From contig NZ_CAJGZN010000001.1 in assembly GCF_904846235.1 (NCBI RefSeq), forward strand, positions 1 through 64,000: a stretch of 64,000 bases of DNA, in the 5' to 3' direction. The notes below the pieces were generated by a model, which made no database searches, was not told the DNA's origin, and saw nothing but the letters and a program-made list of their open reading frames with translations. Below, piece by piece: positions 7,984 through 18,664 of this stretch. The stretch comes from Psychrobacter immobilis. GTDB taxonomy: Bacteria > Pseudomonadota > Gammaproteobacteria > Pseudomonadales > Moraxellaceae. Within the stretch, counting starts at the first letter, position 1; each line of letters starts with the position of its first letter. The translations under genes were made by a program, and so were the position numbers.

Positions 7984-8604
7984 ATGGAAGTCTTCTATAT
8001 TCATCCCGATAATCCGCAGCCACGTCTCATTGAGCAAGCCGCTGACCTATTGCGCAGAGATCAGTTAATTATTTACCCAACTGATACCAGTTATGCTTTT
8101 GGTTGCCGTTTGGGTGCAAAGGATGCCCTAGCGAAGCTTAAGCAAATCCGCGAACTCGATGATAAGCATCAATTTACGCTATTGTGCCGAGATCTGAGAG
8201 AGATTGCCAACTATGCAACAGTTGATAATGTTCAATTTAAACAGTTGAAAGCCCACACACCTGCCCCAATTACTTTTATTCTTACTGCCACCAAAGACGT
8301 ACCGAAAAAACTGGCGCATGCAAAGAAAAAAACCATTGGTATCCGTGTACCTAGTAACCCCATTGCTCAAGCATTATTAGAAGCGATGGATGAACCTATC
8401 TTAACCAGCTCACTGATTTTGCCTAATCGAGACGATATTTTGGATGACCCATTTGAGATTGAAGATTTGCTAGGCAATCAAATCGACGGTCTCATCAATG
8501 CAGGTATAAAGACAACTAAGCTTACTACTATCGTGGATATGACTAGCAGCGTTCCTGAAGTTATCAGACAAGGTGCGGCCAATGTCGATTCGTTATTACT
8601 CTAA
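7984..8604 (+). CDS. yciO: Sua5/YciO/YrdC-family protein YciO
   Basis: 206 aa, the same length as E. coli YciO, and similar throughout: it begins with FYIHPDNPQPRLIEQA, then YPTDTSYAFGCRLG and the C-terminal signature IGIRVPSNPIAQALLEA. YrdC/Sua5 relatives make threonylcarbamoyl-AMP for tRNA t6A. The precise role of the YciO branch is less settled, so I do not claim it is the main t6A enzyme. It is preceded by a good ribosome binding site (AAGGAACC) and followed by a bidirectional terminator shared with rplQ. Confidence 0.9.
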   Translation: MEVFYIHPDNPQPRLIEQAADLLRRDQLIIYPTDTSYAFGCRLGAKDALAKLKQIRELDDKHQFTLLCRDLREIANYATVDNVQFKQLKAHTPAPITFILTATKDVPKKLAHAKKKTIGIRVPSNPIAQALLEAMDEPILTSSLILPNRDDILDDPFEIEDLLGNQIDGLINAGIKTTKLTTIVDMTSSVPEVIRQGAANVDSLLL

Positions 8605-8660
8605 GCAGCTAATTATTGCTTTGAACAGCTACTAGTAAATTTAGTCAAATTTAAGACAAA

Positions 8661-8690
8661 AAAAAGCTCCAATTGCATTGGAGCTTTTTT
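8661..8690. terminator. Bidirectional intrinsic terminator between yciO and rplQ
   Basis: AAAAAGCTCCAAT, a TGC loop, then ATTGGAGCTTTTTT. The strong stem has A and T tracts on either side. It lies between the convergent yciO (plus) and rplQ (minus) and should end both transcripts, including the whole alpha operon. Confidence 0.9.
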
Positions 8691-8714
8691 ATGAAATATG
8701 TCTTAGATGTAAAA

Positions 8715-9074
8715 CTAGTCACGATCAACCAATTCTACATAAGCCATTGGCGCATTGTCACCATCACGGTAACCGCATTTTACGATACGCAAATAACCAC
8801 CTGGACGCGTTTGGTAACGAGGACCTAACGTGCCAAATAATTTGCCTACCATAGCTTTGCTACGCATACGGCTGAATGCTAAACGACGGTTAGCAACGCT
8901 GTCTTCTTTAGCCATAGTGATCAATGGCTCGGCAACGCGACGTAGTTCTTTAGCTTTTGGTAAAGTTGTTTTGATCAGTTCATGCTCAAATAATGAGTTA
9001 GTCATGTTCTGAAACATTGCCTTACGATGACTGCCGGTACGACCCAGCTTGACTCCACTCTTACGATGGCGCAT
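8715..9074 (-). CDS. rplQ: 50S ribosomal protein L17
   Basis: 119 aa from ATG 9074, opening [20 protein letters not shown] as in bacterial L17. An upstream TTG at 9080 is in frame, but it crowds the AAGGA ribosome binding site, so the ATG is preferred. L17 is a large-subunit protein near the exit tunnel. It is the last gene of the alpha operon, 19 bp after rpoA. Confidence 0.97.
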   Translation of the reverse strand: MRHRKSGVKLGRTGSHRKAMFQNMTNSLFEHELIKTTLPKAKELRRVAEPLITMAKEDSVANRRLAFSRMRSKAMVGKLFGTLGPRYQTRPGGYLRIVKCGYRDGDNAPMAYVELVDRD

Positions 9075-9093
9075 AGTCAAAAATCCTTAAAGT

Positions 9094-10101
9094 TTAACGG
9101 CTACGATAAGAAAAGCGATCATCAACACGTAAATCAGCTGGTGGCCAGTTATCTAGGCGCATACCGAGCTCTAAATCTTTAGACGCTAATACGTCCTTGA
9201 TTTCTGTCAATGATTTCTTACCAAGATTTGGGGTTTTTAGAAGTTCAGTCTCTGAACGCTGTACCAAATCACCGATATAGTAAATGTTTTCAGCTTTCAA
9301 GCAGTTGGCTGAGCGAACCGTTAGTTCAAGATCGTCCACAGGGCGTAATAGCACCGGATCAACCTCTTCTTTCTCTTTCACAGGCTCAGGCGCTTCTTCA
9401 GCTTCTAGGTCAACAAAGATAGAAATCTGTTGTTGTAAAATAGTGGCTGCTTTACGAATTGCTTCTTCTGGATCTATAGTGCCATTAGTTTCAAGCTCAA
9501 TGATAAGACGATCAAGATCAGTACGCTGCTCTACACGAGCGTTCTCAACCTGATAAGCAACACGAAGCACAGGACTAAAACTTGCATCAAGCTTTAAGCG
9601 TCCAATTGCTTTAGTATCACCATCTTCACGGCGCTGGTTTGCTGGCTCATATCCACGACCCATCACTACACGCAAACGCATCTTAAGATGACCACGATCG
9701 CTCAATGTACCCAAGACCAATTCTGGATTGATGATGTCAACATTGTGCGGCAACGCGATGTCTGCAGCAGTAATAGTGCCTGGACCTTGTTTATCCAAGG
9801 TCAAAAATACTTCATTTTGGTCATGAAGCGTAATTGCTAAGCCTTTTAGGTTCAAAAGCAAATCAAGTACGTCTTCTTGCAGGCCTTCAAGCGTTGAGTA
9901 TTCATGGTCAACACCATCAATCTCAGCTTCAATGACTGCAGCACCAGGTAATGAAGATAACAAGATGCGACGCAGAGCATTACCTAGGGTATGCCCAAAG
10001 CCGCGTTCTAACGGTTCGAGCGTGACTTTCGCAATCGTTTCGTTAACCGTATCCACATTAATGGCATTCGGCGTTAGAAACTCAGTTGCATTTAGCATCA
10101 T
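9094..10101 (-). CDS. rpoA: RNA polymerase subunit alpha
   Basis: 335 aa. The N-terminal domain ([20 protein letters not shown]) drives dimerisation and assembly of beta and beta'. The acidic linker around residue 240 ([16 protein letters not shown]) leads to the C-terminal domain ([16 protein letters not shown] ... [14 protein letters not shown]), which contacts UP elements and activators. It starts with two ATG codons behind a GAGG site; the first is used here. It sits between rpsD and rplQ, as in most gammaproteobacteria. Confidence 0.98.
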   Translation of the reverse strand: MMLNATEFLTPNAINVDTVNETIAKVTLEPLERGFGHTLGNALRRILLSSLPGAAVIEAEIDGVDHEYSTLEGLQEDVLDLLLNLKGLAITLHDQNEVFLTLDKQGPGTITAADIALPHNVDIINPELVLGTLSDRGHLKMRLRVVMGRGYEPANQRREDGDTKAIGRLKLDASFSPVLRVAYQVENARVEQRTDLDRLIIELETNGTIDPEEAIRKAATILQQQISIFVDLEAEEAPEPVKEKEEVDPVLLRPVDDLELTVRSANCLKAENIYYIGDLVQRSETELLKTPNLGKKSLTEIKDVLASKDLELGMRLDNWPPADLRVDDRFSYRSR

Positions 10102-10181
10102 GATGTCACCTCGATTTATTAAACTGGTTTAATTAACGTTAATTGCTCAATGCCATTTTCATAACATTGAGCATTACGTCA

Positions 10182-10823
10182 TTACTTAGAGTATAGCTCA
10201 ACGATCAAGCTTTCGTTGATTTCAGCAGGTAGATCAATACGATCAGGCGCATGTTTAAACGTGCCTTGTAGTTTGCTGTGGTCAACATCAAGCCATTCTG
10301 GAATACCACGTTGTGTCGCTAATTCGATAGCGTTTTTAATACGTAGCTGTTCGCGAGATTTCTCTTGGATAGCGATGACATCACCATCTTGAAGCTGAAT
10401 TGAAGGAATATTCACACGAACAAACTCATCACGGCCAGCTTTTTTTACCATAACAGTACGATGACTGACTAGCTGACGTGCTTCTGCGCGAGTTGAGCCA
10501 AAGCCCATGCGATATACAACGTTATCTAGACGGCTCTCAAGCATTGCTAGCAAGTTTTCACCAGTAGCGCCACGCTTACGAGCAGCTTCTTTATAGTAGT
10601 TCGCGAATTGACGCTCTAGTACACCATAAATACGCTTAACTTTTTGCTTTTCACGCAACTGTAGAGCATATTCTGAGGTCTTGTTACGGCTTACGCCATG
10701 CTGACCTGGTGGACGACCAGCTTTCTTCGTTTTTACGTCATACGGTTTAACGCCAGACTTAAGGCCTAAATCCGTACCTTCACGACGTGATAATTTCAGT
10801 TTTGGTCCAATATAGCGGGCCAT
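10182..10823 (-). CDS. rpsD: 30S ribosomal protein S4
   Basis: 213 aa. It begins [19 protein letters not shown] and contains the S4 RNA-binding domain ([23 protein letters not shown]). S4 nucleates assembly of the 30S body by binding 16S rRNA, and in E. coli it represses the alpha operon by binding its leader. It lies between rpsK and rpoA. No abnormality. Confidence 0.98.
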   Translation of the reverse strand: MARYIGPKLKLSRREGTDLGLKSGVKPYDVKTKKAGRPPGQHGVSRNKTSEYALQLREKQKVKRIYGVLERQFANYYKEAARKRGATGENLLAMLESRLDNVVYRMGFGSTRAEARQLVSHRTVMVKKAGRDEFVRVNIPSIQLQDGDVIAIQEKSREQLRIKNAIELATQRGIPEWLDVDHSKLQGTFKHAPDRIDLPAEINESLIVELYSK

Positions 10824-10871
10824 TGTTATGTCTCCTATAAGCTTTTAGTATAAAAAGCTTCGTCTTTAATA

Positions 10872-11261
10872 TTAGACGCGGCGCTTTTTCGGCGCACGGC
10901 AACCATTGTGTGGGATTGGGGTTACATCAGAGATGCTGTTAACTTTATAACCCAATGCACCTAGTGCTCTTACCGCAGACTCACGACCCGGTCCTGGTCC
11001 TTTGACCAAAACATCGATATTCTTAACACCATATTCTTGGGCCGCTTTACCAGCGACTTCAGCTGCAACCTGAGCTGCAAATGGTGTAGATTTACGTGAA
11101 CCACGGAAGCCTTGTCCACCTGAAGTGGCCCAAGCCAATGCATTACCTTGACGATCGGTAATCGTAACAATGGTGTTATTAAAAGACGCATGGATATGGG
11201 CAATGCCCTCCGATACTGAACGACGAGCCACCTTTTTGCGACTGCGAGTGTCTTTTGCCAT
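10872..11261 (-). CDS. rpsK: 30S ribosomal protein S11
   Basis: 129 aa with the family signature [23 protein letters not shown] and the basic C terminus [12 protein letters not shown]. It forms part of the 30S platform near the mRNA exit and contacts S7 and S18. It lies 20 bp after rpsM within the alpha operon. Confidence 0.98.
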   Translation of the reverse strand: MAKDTRSRKKVARRSVSEGIAHIHASFNNTIVTITDRQGNALAWATSGGQGFRGSRKSTPFAAQVAAEVAGKAAQEYGVKNIDVLVKGPGPGRESAVRALGALGYKVNSISDVTPIPHNGCRAPKKRRV

Positions 11262-11281
11262 CTTTTAGCTTCCTAAGTTAA

Positions 11282-11638
11282 TTATCTTTTGAGAGGGCGT
11301 GTCGGACCCTTACGAGTACGAGCGTTGTTCTTGGTGTTCTGACCTCTAACTGGTAGGTTACGACGATGACGGATGCCACGGTAACAACCAAGATCAACTA
11401 AACGCTTGATGTTCATTGAAACTTCACGACGAAGGTCACCTTCAGTCATGTAGTTTGCAACTTGTGCACGGATAGCATCTAACTGTGTATCATCTAACTG
11501 ACTGACTTTAGTAGTAGGGGCGATGCCAACTGCTTCTAAGATTTTCTGAGCAGTGGTACGACCTACACCAAAGATGTAAGTTAGTGAAATAACAGCATGC
11601 TTATTATCCGGAATGTTTACGCCGGCAATACGAGCCAT
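11282..11638 (-). CDS. rpsM: 30S ribosomal protein S13
   Basis: 118 aa, beginning [20 protein letters not shown], with the helix-two-turn-helix region and the basic tail [13 protein letters not shown]13 sits in the 30S head and contacts the P-site tRNA and the 50S subunit. It is the first gene of the alpha operon here, with its own promoter about 130 bp upstream. Confidence 0.98.
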   Translation of the reverse strand: MARIAGVNIPDNKHAVISLTYIFGVGRTTAQKILEAVGIAPTTKVSQLDDTQLDAIRAQVANYMTEGDLRREVSMNIKRLVDLGCYRGIRHRRNLPVRGQNTKNNARTRKGPTRPLKR

Positions 11639-11770
11639 TGATTTCTCTCCATTAAAGAAAAATAAGCGTTATCTAGCGATAAGGCTTTACTCTTCAGATT
11701 TGTTGCTGTTAATACTAGAGCTTTTATAGTCATTATCGATGTTTTGACTATAAGTCTGCTCATCGATTCT

Positions 11771-11800
11771 ATTATAAAAGATTTTGTATAAACACGGCAA
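11771..11800 (-). promoter_or_regulatory. Promoter of the alpha operon (rpsM-rpsK-rpsD-rpoA-rplQ)
   Basis: Read on the minus strand, TTGCCG (11800-11795), an 18-bp spacer, then TATAAT (11776-11771). This leaves a leader of about 130 nt before rpsM, long enough for an S4-type autoregulatory structure. It is predicted from consensus only. Confidence 0.6.
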
Positions 11801-11802
11801 GT

Positions 11803-11824
11803 GGCGGATGATATCGCATCCGCC
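11803..11824. promoter_or_regulatory. GC-rich hairpin between rpmJ and the alpha-operon promoter
   Basis: GGCGGATG (11803-11810) pairs perfectly with CATCCGCC (11817-11824) around a 6-nt loop. It lies downstream of rpmJ and just upstream of the rpsM promoter. It has no T tract on the minus-strand 3' side, so it may attenuate or stabilise the end of the spc transcript more than terminate it fully. Confidence 0.45.
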
Positions 11825-11885
11825 GTTATTTTTCAAGTATTAATTTAATTAGCAGCGAAAACTAGATGTTTTCCAATACTAAATA

Positions 11886-12002
11886 TTAACCTTGACGTTG
11901 CTTGTGGCGAGGTTCTGCTGTACAAATAATATGTACACGGCCTTTACGGCGCACAACTTTACAGCTACCACAAATCTTTTTAACTGATGCTTGAACTTTC
12001 AT
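11886..12002 (-). CDS. rpmJ: 50S ribosomal protein L36
   Basis: 38 aa from ATG 12002. The zinc-ribbon pattern is visible ([20 protein letters not shown], then a His near the end), so this is the zinc-binding C+ form. L36 is the smallest bacterial ribosomal protein and helps organise 23S rRNA near the GTPase centre. It sits right after secY, as in the spc operons of many bacteria. Confidence 0.95.
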   Translation of the reverse strand: MKVQASVKKICGSCKVVRRKGRVHIICTAEPRHKQRQG

Positions 12003-12033
12003 AGCATGCTCCTTGAAATATCGTACCGCTCAT

Positions 12034-13380
12034 TTAAGGTTGAGTGGGCGATTGAATTAACGTCTGATCATGATATTGATGGGTCATCAAATGCGCTTGA
12101 ATCTGCGAGATGAAGTCCATTACCACAACCACCATAATCAGTAAAGACGTACCACCGAGTTGAAACGGCACACCAAACGATGACTGGACGACCATTGGCA
12201 TTAAACAAATAACCGTCATATACATCGCGCCAATAAAGGTCAGTCGGTTTAATACATGATCGAGGTAACGCTGAGTTTGTTGTCCTGGGCGGATACCTGG
12301 GATATACGCACCACTACGTTTAAGGTTCTCTGCTACTTCACGCGGACTAAATACCAATGCCGTATAAAAATAACAGAAAAAGATAATCATTGCGCCGAAC
12401 AGTACTAAATATAGCGGCTGTCCTGGAGACAACACCAATGCCATATTTTGAAGTATTTTCTGTACAAAGGTAGGATCAGTCGATTGACCAACCCACTGCC
12501 CTAAACTTGCAGGAAACAATAACAAAGAACTGGCAAAAATAGCGGGGATAACCCCTGCCATATTTAGCTTCAACGGCAAATGTGATTGCTGCTGAGCGTA
12601 AATTTTGCGGCCTTGTTGCTGTTTTTGTGCATAGTTCACAGGAACACGGCGTTGAGCACGTTCAATATAAACGATACCCGCAGTAACCGCGATACCTAGC
12701 AGTACAAAAATAAATAGCACAATCAAGTTCATCTGACCTTGATTGACCTGTTCAATAGACTGCGAAATGATACCTGGAGTACCAGCCACAATACTCGCAA
12801 AAATGAGCATTGAAATACCATTACCTACGCCGCGTTCTGTAATTTGCTCACCAAGCCACATTAAGAACATTGCGCCTGCTACTAAAGAAGTAACAGCTGG
12901 AATATAAAAGGTAAGACCAGTAGATAAAGTAAGGTTTTGGCTGATTAAGCCGGCACACATTCCTAATGACTGTACTAGGGCTAAAGCAAGCGTTCCCTGA
13001 CGGGTATACTTGTTTAGCTTGCGTCGTCCCGCTTCACCTTCTTTCTTGAGGGCTTCAAGCGATGGCAATACTGCAGACATCATCTGTACGATAATCGATG
13101 CTGAGATATATGGCATAATGCCAAGTGCCATGATAGACATACGCTCTAGCGCACCACCTGAGAACATATTAAACATGCTCAGAATAGTGTTTTCGTTGCG
13201 CGAAAACAGATCAGCCAAGTTAACTGGGTTGATACCCGGAACTGGAATATGTGACCCTAAACGATAAACAATCAATGCGCCGATTAAAAATAATAAACGC
13301 GTCCATAGCTCATCATACTTACGTATAAATGCGAATGGATTAAGCGGTATACCAGCCGATGACATTGATTGTTTTGACAC
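12034..13380 (-). CDS. secY: Protein translocase subunit SecY
   Basis: 448 aa from a GTG at 13380 ([16 protein letters not shown]). This start is chosen because GAGGAG, which overlaps the stop of rplO, lies 7 nt upstream; a longer reading to 13431 would run through rplO. Ten hydrophobic segments are visible. Conserved SecY pieces include PVPGINP in the plug/first loop, VNYAQ in the cytosolic region, and [17 protein letters not shown]. It forms the membrane channel with SecE and SecG. It is co-transcribed with the spc ribosomal genes. Confidence 0.97.
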   Translation of the reverse strand: MSKQSMSSAGIPLNPFAFIRKYDELWTRLLFLIGALIVYRLGSHIPVPGINPVNLADLFSRNENTILSMFNMFSGGALERMSIMALGIMPYISASIIVQMMSAVLPSLEALKKEGEAGRRKLNKYTRQGTLALALVQSLGMCAGLISQNLTLSTGLTFYIPAVTSLVAGAMFLMWLGEQITERGVGNGISMLIFASIVAGTPGIISQSIEQVNQGQMNLIVLFIFVLLGIAVTAGIVYIERAQRRVPVNYAQKQQQGRKIYAQQQSHLPLKLNMAGVIPAIFASSLLLFPASLGQWVGQSTDPTFVQKILQNMALVLSPGQPLYLVLFGAMIIFFCYFYTALVFSPREVAENLKRSGAYIPGIRPGQQTQRYLDHVLNRLTFIGAMYMTVICLMPMVVQSSFGVPFQLGGTSLLIMVVVVMDFISQIQAHLMTHQYHDQTLIQSPTQP

Positions 13381-13384
13381 GTTA

Positions 13385-13825
13385 CTACTCCTCGATGCTA
13401 CCACCAGCAGCTTCGATAGCTTGCTTAGCACCTTTAGTCACTTTAATACCTTTGAAAGTATAAGCTTTAGTGACTTCGCCTGATAGCATTACACGAGCAC
13501 GTTTCATATCGTGACGGATAAGGTTAGCAGCTTTAAGTGTTTCAAGGCTAACTACATCGCCTTCAATTTTATTCAGTTCAGAAAGACGTACTTCAGCAGT
13601 CTTCATAGCCAGTTTACTGGTAAAACCAAATTTTGGTAGACGGCGATATAAAGGCATTTGACCACCTTCAAATCCTGAGCGAATGCTAGAACCTGAACGA
13701 GATTTCTGACCTTTTACACCACGACCACCAGTCTTACCAAGACCTGAACCGATACCACGACCACGACGTTGGGCAGTTTTCTTTGCGCCAACACCTGGTG
13801 ATAATTCATTTAATCTAAGACCCAT
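13385..13825 (-). CDS. rplO: 50S ribosomal protein L15
   Basis: 146 aa with the glycine/arginine-rich N-terminal extension ([20 protein letters not shown]) that threads into 23S rRNA. Its start overlaps the rpmD stop by one base (TAATG), and its stop lies in the secY ribosome binding site. Translation of the three genes is therefore coupled. Confidence 0.97.
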   Translation of the reverse strand: MGLRLNELSPGVGAKKTAQRRGRGIGSGLGKTGGRGVKGQKSRSGSSIRSGFEGGQMPLYRRLPKFGFTSKLAMKTAEVRLSELNKIEGDVVSLETLKAANLIRHDMKRARVMLSGEVTKAYTFKGIKVTKGAKQAIEAAGGSIEE

Positions 13826-14004
13826 TACGCTTCCTCCACTTTTACCATGTAGTTAACGCGATTGACCATACCACGAGTCGAAGGAGTATCTTCTACTACT
13901 ACAGTATGATTAATACGGCGTAAACCCAATCCTTTCAAGCTCGCTTTGTGGCTCTTTAGGCGATGGGCACCCGATTTAAATTGAGTGACTTTCATTTTTT
14001 TCAT
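13825..14004 (-). CDS. rpmD: 50S ribosomal protein L30
   Basis: 59 aa, reading [20 protein letters not shown] from ATG 14004; an in-frame ATG at 13995 is the alternative start. The L30 signature [17 protein letters not shown] is present. It lies between rpsE and rplO, its standard position in the spc operon. Confidence 0.95.
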   Translation of the reverse strand: MKKMKVTQFKSGAHRLKSHKASLKGLGLRRINHTVVVEDTPSTRGMVNRVNYMVKVEEA

Positions 14005-14024
14005 CGTAACTCACCTAGTCTAAG

Positions 14025-14540
14025 TTAACCCAAGATTTCGTCTACAGATTTACCACGTTTAGCTGCCATCTTCTCTGGAGTTGACATATCACGTAAACCG
14101 TTAAACGTTGCGCGAACAACGTTAGCAGTATTGGTAGAACCATAACATTTAGTCAAAACATCTTTGACACCAGCAACTTCTAATACAGCACGCATTGCGC
14201 CACCAGCGATTACGCCAGTACCTTCAGATGCAGGTTGCATATAGACTTTACTAGCACCATGACGTGCTTTGATTGGATGATGCAAAGTTGCATCATTTAG
14301 CTCAACAGTAATCATATTACGTTTGGCAGCTTCTAGTGCTTTCTGGATAGCAGCTGGCACTTCACGTGCTTTACCGCGACCAAAACCTACACGACCATTG
14401 CCATCGCCCACTACAGTCAATGCAGTGAAAGAGAAAATACGACCACCTTTAACAACTTTCGCTACGCGATCAACGGTAACTAAGCGTTCTACTAGACCGT
14501 CAGTCTGTTCATTTTTATCATTTTTATCATTTCTAGCCAT
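14025..14540 (-). CDS. rpsE: 30S ribosomal protein S5
   Basis: 171 aa with the S5 double-stranded RNA-binding domain signature ([20 protein letters not shown], then [20 protein letters not shown]). S5 lines the mRNA entry tunnel and affects decoding accuracy. The N-terminal KNDKNEQ stretch is a little longer and more polar than in E. coli. Confidence 0.98.
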   Translation of the reverse strand: MARNDKNDKNEQTDGLVERLVTVDRVAKVVKGGRIFSFTALTVVGDGNGRVGFGRGKAREVPAAIQKALEAAKRNMITVELNDATLHHPIKARHGASKVYMQPASEGTGVIAGGAMRAVLEVAGVKDVLTKCYGSTNTANVVRATFNGLRDMSTPEKMAAKRGKSVDEILG

Positions 14541-14542
14541 GA

Positions 14543-14893
14543 TTAAAACTCCAATCCGTTTTCGCGAGCAGCTTCTGCTAAAGCTTTAACTCGACCATGA
14601 TATTTGAAACCACTACGGTCAAAGGCAACTTTAGTAATGCCAGCTGCTTTTGCGCGTTCTGCGATCATTTGGCCTACAGACGTTGCTGAATCAGCATTAC
14701 CAGTCGCGCCTGAACGCAAGCTGCTGTCTAAGGTAGATGCCTGAGCAATCACTTCACCACCATTTGGAGAGATAATCTGGGCATAAATATGTTTTGACGT
14801 GCGGTTAACCGTTAAGCGATGAACGCCTAAGAAACGGATATGCGCGCGTGTTTTCTTAGCTCGACGCAGACGAGCTGCTTTTTTATCAAACAT
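14543..14893 (-). CDS. rplR: 50S ribosomal protein L18
   Basis: 116 aa with the basic N terminus ([20 protein letters not shown]) and the core ending [21 protein letters not shown]18 binds 5S rRNA in the central protuberance with L5. It is separated from rpsE by 2 bp. Confidence 0.98.
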   Translation of the reverse strand: MFDKKAARLRRAKKTRAHIRFLGVHRLTVNRTSKHIYAQIISPNGGEVIAQASTLDSSLRSGATGNADSATSVGQMIAERAKAAGITKVAFDRSGFKYHGRVKALAEAARENGLEF

Positions 14894-14904
14894 TTCAACT
14901 CACC

Positions 14905-15438
14905 TTATTTTTTCTTAGCTTCTTTGCGAATCACATGCTCGTCACTATAACGAATACCTTTACCTTTGTAAGGCTCAGGTGGGCGGAAACCACGGATGTT
15001 GGCGGCTGCTTGACCAAGCTGCTGTTTATTGTTTGATTTCAAAACAATTTCAGTTTGCGTTGGCGTTTCAGCTGATACACCTTCAGGTAACGTATACTCT
15101 ACTGGATGAGAATAACCAACGTTCAAGGTTACCTTGTTACCAGTAACTTGCGCGCGATAACCAACACCAATTAACTGAAGACGTCTTTCAAAGCCTTCGT
15201 TCACGCCAGTAACATAGTTGTTAACAAGAGCGCGCATGGTGCCAGTGTGCATCATAGCTTCTTTTGAATCGACTGTAGGTGAGAAAATGATAGCATTATC
15301 TTCCTGTTTCAGCTCGACCAATTCATGCAGGCGTAAAGACAGAGAACCGTTCTTGCCTTTAACTTCGACCTGCCGATCGTTCAAAGTAACGCTTACGCCG
15401 TTTGGCAGCGTCACTGGGGCTTTAGCCACACGAGACAT
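14905..15438 (-). CDS. rplF: 50S ribosomal protein L6
   Basis: 177 aa with the two L6 repeats and the signature [20 protein letters not shown] near the C terminus. It binds near the factor-binding stalk base. A 176-bp gap separates it from rpsH upstream, which is larger than usual in spc operons and could hold a secondary promoter. Confidence 0.98.
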   Translation of the reverse strand: MSRVAKAPVTLPNGVSVTLNDRQVEVKGKNGSLSLRLHELVELKQEDNAIIFSPTVDSKEAMMHTGTMRALVNNYVTGVNEGFERRLQLIGVGYRAQVTGNKVTLNVGYSHPVEYTLPEGVSAETPTQTEIVLKSNNKQQLGQAAANIRGFRPPEPYKGKGIRYSDEHVIRKEAKKK

Positions 15439-15614
15439 AGGAATATTCCTTAAAAAATTTAACTTCTTTATATTAGCGAAAAAACTAACAGGCTAAAAAG
15501 CGTGTTAGTTTAGCATAGTTGACTGTGTTAGACATCTATCAATTTGAAATAATTTGATATTACTCAACCGATAGAAGCCTAACAACCATCAAATAGACTT
15601 CATCGTCGTATAGC

Positions 15615-16013
15615 TTACGCTACAAATGCGACGATTTCACCACCGATACCAGCAGCGCGTGCAGCACGATCGCTCATGATACCTTGGCTAGTAGATACGA
15701 TAGCAACACCCATACCTTGCTTAACAGTAGGGATAGCGTCTTTACCGCGGAACTGGCGTAAACCAGGACGGCTATAACGTTGGATAGTCTCGATGACAGC
15801 ACGGCCTTCGAAATATTTCAATTCAATAGTAAGGGTTGCTTTGTTGTTTTCTTCTTCAGCAACAACAGCGCTAGCCACATAACCTTCGCTAACTAATAAA
15901 TCAGCAATTGATTTACGTAATTTAGAGCTCGGCATTGCTACCGATACTTTGTTAGCCATTTGTGCGTTACGGATACGGGTTAGCATATCCCCAACGGTAT
16001 CTTGCATACTCAT
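15615..16013 (-). CDS. rpsH: 30S ribosomal protein S8
   Basis: 132 aa, opening [20 protein letters not shown] and ending with the S8 signature ([21 protein letters not shown]). S8 is a primary 16S rRNA binder. In E. coli it represses the spc operon by binding near the rplE start. Confidence 0.98.
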   Translation of the reverse strand: MSMQDTVGDMLTRIRNAQMANKVSVAMPSSKLRKSIADLLVSEGYVASAVVAEEENNKATLTIELKYFEGRAVIETIQRYSRPGLRQFRGKDAIPTVKQGMGVAIVSTSQGIMSDRAARAAGIGGEIVAFVA

Positions 16014-16024
16014 ATAGTTACTCC

Positions 16025-16330
16025 TTACCAGCTTGCTTTACGAACACCAGGCACATCGCCTTGCATGACACGCTCACGCAGCATATTGCGTGACAAGCCA
16101 AACTTGCGGAAGTAACCGTGAGGACGACCGGTGATAGCACAACGATTACGCAGACGTACTGGTGATGAGTTGCGTGGAAGAGCTTGTAGCTCTAACATCG
16201 CTTCCATACGAGTTTCGTCACTTGCAGTCATATCACTGATAGTTTCTTTTAGCTTGATACGCTTTTCAGCATATTTAGCAACCATTTTTTCGCGCTTTAA
16301 TTCGCGGTTAATCATGCTCTTCTTTGCCAT
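16025..16330 (-). CDS. rpsN: 30S ribosomal protein S14
   Basis: 101 aa, the long zinc-independent form: it lacks the CxxC pairs of the short type. The conserved [20 protein letters not shown] is present. It lies between rplE and rpsH in the standard order. Confidence 0.98.
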   Translation of the reverse strand: MAKKSMINRELKREKMVAKYAEKRIKLKETISDMTASDETRMEAMLELQALPRNSSPVRLRNRCAITGRPHGYFRKFGLSRNMLRERVMQGDVPGVRKASW

Positions 16331-16342
16331 AACGTCTTTACC

Positions 16343-16885
16343 TTATTTAAATGGGAAGCCGAATGCTTTAAGCAACGCACGACCTTCTTCATCAGATTGA
16401 GCTGACGTGGTGATTGTCACATCCATACCACGGATACGATCAATCTTGTCAAAATCTACTTCTGGGAATACGATTTGTTCTTTGATACCCAATGAGTAGT
16501 TACCACGTCCGTCAAAGGCTTTAGGTGAAAAACCGCGGAAATCACGAATACGAGGAATTGCAATGGCAACGAGACGATCTAAAAATTCGTACATTTGCTC
16601 ACCGCGTAGCGTTACTTTACAGCCAATTGGCCATTCTTCACGAATCTTAAAGCCAGCAACTGATTTACGCGCTTTGGTGACAACAGGTTTTTGACCAGCA
16701 ATCGCAGTCATATCAGCTACAGCACCTTCCAACAATTTCTTGTCTTGAGACGCGCCGCCTACACCCATGTTAAGTGTGATTTTAGTGATTTTAGGCACTT
16801 GCATCACATTGTCCAAACCAAGATCTTCTTTGATTTGCTGCTTTAATTTATCGTTATATAAAGATTTTAATCTTGCCATTACCAT
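16343..16885 (-). CDS. rplE: 50S ribosomal protein L5
   Basis: 180 aa from ATG 16885, or 178 aa from ATG 16879 ([10 protein letters not shown]), which would be closer to other L5 proteins. The signature [20 protein letters not shown] is present. L5 binds 5S rRNA and contacts the P-site tRNA. Confidence 0.97.
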   Translation of the reverse strand: MVMARLKSLYNDKLKQQIKEDLGLDNVMQVPKITKITLNMGVGGASQDKKLLEGAVADMTAIAGQKPVVTKARKSVAGFKIREEWPIGCKVTLRGEQMYEFLDRLVAIAIPRIRDFRGFSPKAFDGRGNYSLGIKEQIVFPEVDFDKIDRIRGMDVTITTSAQSDEEGRALLKAFGFPFK

Positions 16886-16900
16886 TACACCCTTAGTGTC

Positions 16901-17218
16901 TTACGCAGTCGCCACTACTTCACCGTTTGAACGATAGACGCGTTGTTTCTTGCCGTCTTCGCCAAACTGATAAGTAATACGGTCTGCTTTTTGGGTTTGC
17001 GCATTTAAGATTGCGACATTTGAGATATGCAGAAAAGCTTCTTGCTTAACAATACCACCTTCAACGCCAGTTGCCTGATTTGGCTTCTGATGTTTGGTAA
17101 CAATATTAATGCCTTCAACTTTAATACGATCGTTTTTTACAGCTTGTACAGTACCTTGCTTGCCTTTGTCTTTCCCAGCAATCACGATAACTGTATCGCC
17201 TTTACGTAATTTTGACAT
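16901..17218 (-). CDS. rplX: 50S ribosomal protein L24
   Basis: 105 aa with the KOW motif (KLRKGDTVIVIAGKDKGKQG) at the N terminus. It is an early assembly initiator of the 50S subunit. It lies 8 bp after rplN. Confidence 0.98.
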   Translation of the reverse strand: MSKLRKGDTVIVIAGKDKGKQGTVQAVKNDRIKVEGINIVTKHQKPNQATGVEGGIVKQEAFLHISNVAILNAQTQKADRITYQFGEDGKKQRVYRSNGEVVATA

Positions 17219-17226
17219 GGATTACC

Positions 17227-17595
17227 TCACAATACTTCTGGTGCTAGTGATACAATTTTCATAAACTGATCACCACGTAGTTCACGAGTTACCGGTCCAA
17301 AAATACGAGTTGCAATCGGCGCTTTGTTTTGGTTCAACAATACCGCAGCATTGTCATCAAAACGTAACACAGAACCATCTGGACGACGAACGCCTTTTTT
17401 GGTACGTACAACTACTGCATTCATCACGTCGCCTTTTTTAACACGACCACGAGGAATGGCTTCTTTAACCGTTACTTTAATAATGTCGCCAACTGATGCA
17501 TAACGACGATGAGAACCACCCAGTACTTTAATGCACTGAACTCGCCTTGCACCGCTATTGTCTGCAACTTCCAGCATTGACTCAACCTGAATCAT
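17227..17595 (-). CDS. rplN: 50S ribosomal protein L14
   Basis: 122 aa starting at ATG 17595 ([20 protein letters not shown]). The reading frame stays open 42 codons further upstream to 17721, but that stretch is not L14-like. A GGAG site 7 nt before this ATG decides the start. It is the first gene of the spc operon proper. The 183-bp gap to rpsQ upstream probably holds the operon boundary, though no clear promoter was identified. Confidence 0.97.
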   Translation of the reverse strand: MIQVESMLEVADNSGARRVQCIKVLGGSHRRYASVGDIIKVTVKEAIPRGRVKKGDVMNAVVVRTKKGVRRPDGSVLRFDDNAAVLLNQNKAPIATRIFGPVTRELRGDQFMKIVSLAPEVL

Positions 17596-17778
17596 AGCGT
17601 TACTCCACACGTATGAGCAATAAAAACCAGTTGCTGCCGCTAGCACAGAATGAGTAGGACGGCATTTTAATATAAATAACCGCGACTTACTCTTAATGTG
17701 AGTGATATACGCTCGGCGCAATCAGCATCCTTAAAAAGGCGGCTATTTTAACAGCTTCTGGCTTTTAATGCAATTTAC

Positions 17779-18054
17779 TTAGATTTTTTCTACTTTTTCA
17801 ACCACATCAACTAAAGTCCAAGACTTAGTTTTTGAGATTGGACGCGTTTCTTTGATGCGGACAAGGTCGCCTTGTTGGCAAACGTTATTCTCATCATGAG
17901 CTTTGATTTTCGTAGAACGACGAAGCTGCTTGCCATACAAAGGATGACGAACCAGACGCTCAATCAAAACTGTGATGGACTTGTCCATCTTGTCGCTGAC
18001 AACTCGTCCTGTCAATACGCTAGCATTGGTAGCTGTTTGATTGTTATCGCTCAT
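17779..18054 (-). CDS. rpsQ: 30S ribosomal protein S17
   Basis: 91 aa with the OB-fold signature ([20 protein letters not shown]). Last gene of the S10 operon. Its ATG overlaps the stop of rpmC by 4 nt, so translation is coupled. Confidence 0.98.
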   Translation of the reverse strand: MSDNNQTATNASVLTGRVVSDKMDKSITVLIERLVRHPLYGKQLRRSTKIKAHDENNVCQQGDLVRIKETRPISKTKSWTLVDVVEKVEKI

Positions 18055-18248
18055 GAGTCGCCTCGTTGTTTCTCGTTAATCAAAGTCTGAAGCTGGGCAA
18101 TCGTGCGACGATTGGCTCTGACTTCATGGGTATTACCCAACTGACCAGTTGCTTTAGCCATACGAATACGGAAAGCATCAAGTTGCTTTTCATCAAGTAA
18201 CTGGGTCAGTTCTTCTAATGATTTATCACGTAATTCACTGATCTTCAT
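18051..18248 (-). CDS. rpmC: 50S ribosomal protein L29
   Basis: 65 aa, all helical, with [20 protein letters not shown] and the [17 protein letters not shown] signature. It lies by the polypeptide exit tunnel near L23 and trigger factor. It overlaps both neighbours (1 nt with rplP, 4 nt with rpsQ). Confidence 0.97.
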   Translation of the reverse strand: MKISELRDKSLEELTQLLDEKQLDAFRIRMAKATGQLGNTHEVRANRRTIAQLQTLINEKQRGDS

Positions 18249-18661
18249 TACATTATCGTCCGCTTAACAATGGTAGTTTTAAAGGGCAATTTTGCTGCAG
18301 CGAGCGTTAATGCATCACGAGCAAGCTCTTCAGATACCCCTTCAATTTCATATAGCACTTTACCAGGTTTGATTTCGCATACCCAATATTCTACTGGACC
18401 TTTACCTTTACCCATACGTACTTCTAATGGTTTGTTGGTAATTGGTTTATCAGGGAATACACGAATCCAAATCTTACCGCCACGCTTAATTTTACGAGTG
18501 ATGGTACGACGTGCTGCTTCGATTTGACGAGCTGTCATACGACCACGCGTCAATGATTTTAGACCAATTTGTCCGAATGCAACGGTGCTTCCACGATGAG
18601 CTAGCCCAGTGTTACGACCTTTGTGCATTTTACGAAACTTGGTACGTTTTGGCTGTAACAT
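18248..18661 (-). CDS. rplP: 50S ribosomal protein L16
   Basis: 137 aa, beginning [20 protein letters not shown]. The family signature [19 protein letters not shown] is present, including the arginine that is hydroxylated in E. coli (Arg81 context). It supports A-site tRNA binding. It lies 3 bp after rpsC. Confidence 0.98.
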   Translation of the reverse strand: MLQPKRTKFRKMHKGRNTGLAHRGSTVAFGQIGLKSLTRGRMTARQIEAARRTITRKIKRGGKIWIRVFPDKPITNKPLEVRMGKGKGPVEYWVCEIKPGKVLYEIEGVSEELARDALTLAAAKLPFKTTIVKRTIM

Positions 18662-18664
18662 AGT

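Noticed and set aside
14323..14589. Plus-strand frames opposite ribosomal genes such as rpsE and rplE
   Set aside because: Antisense shadows of well-defined ribosomal proteins; amino-acid content is typical of reverse frames.
17596..17721. Longer rplN frame starting 42 codons upstream
   Set aside because: The extension is unlike L14 and lacks a ribosome binding site; ATG 17595 has GGAG at proper distance.
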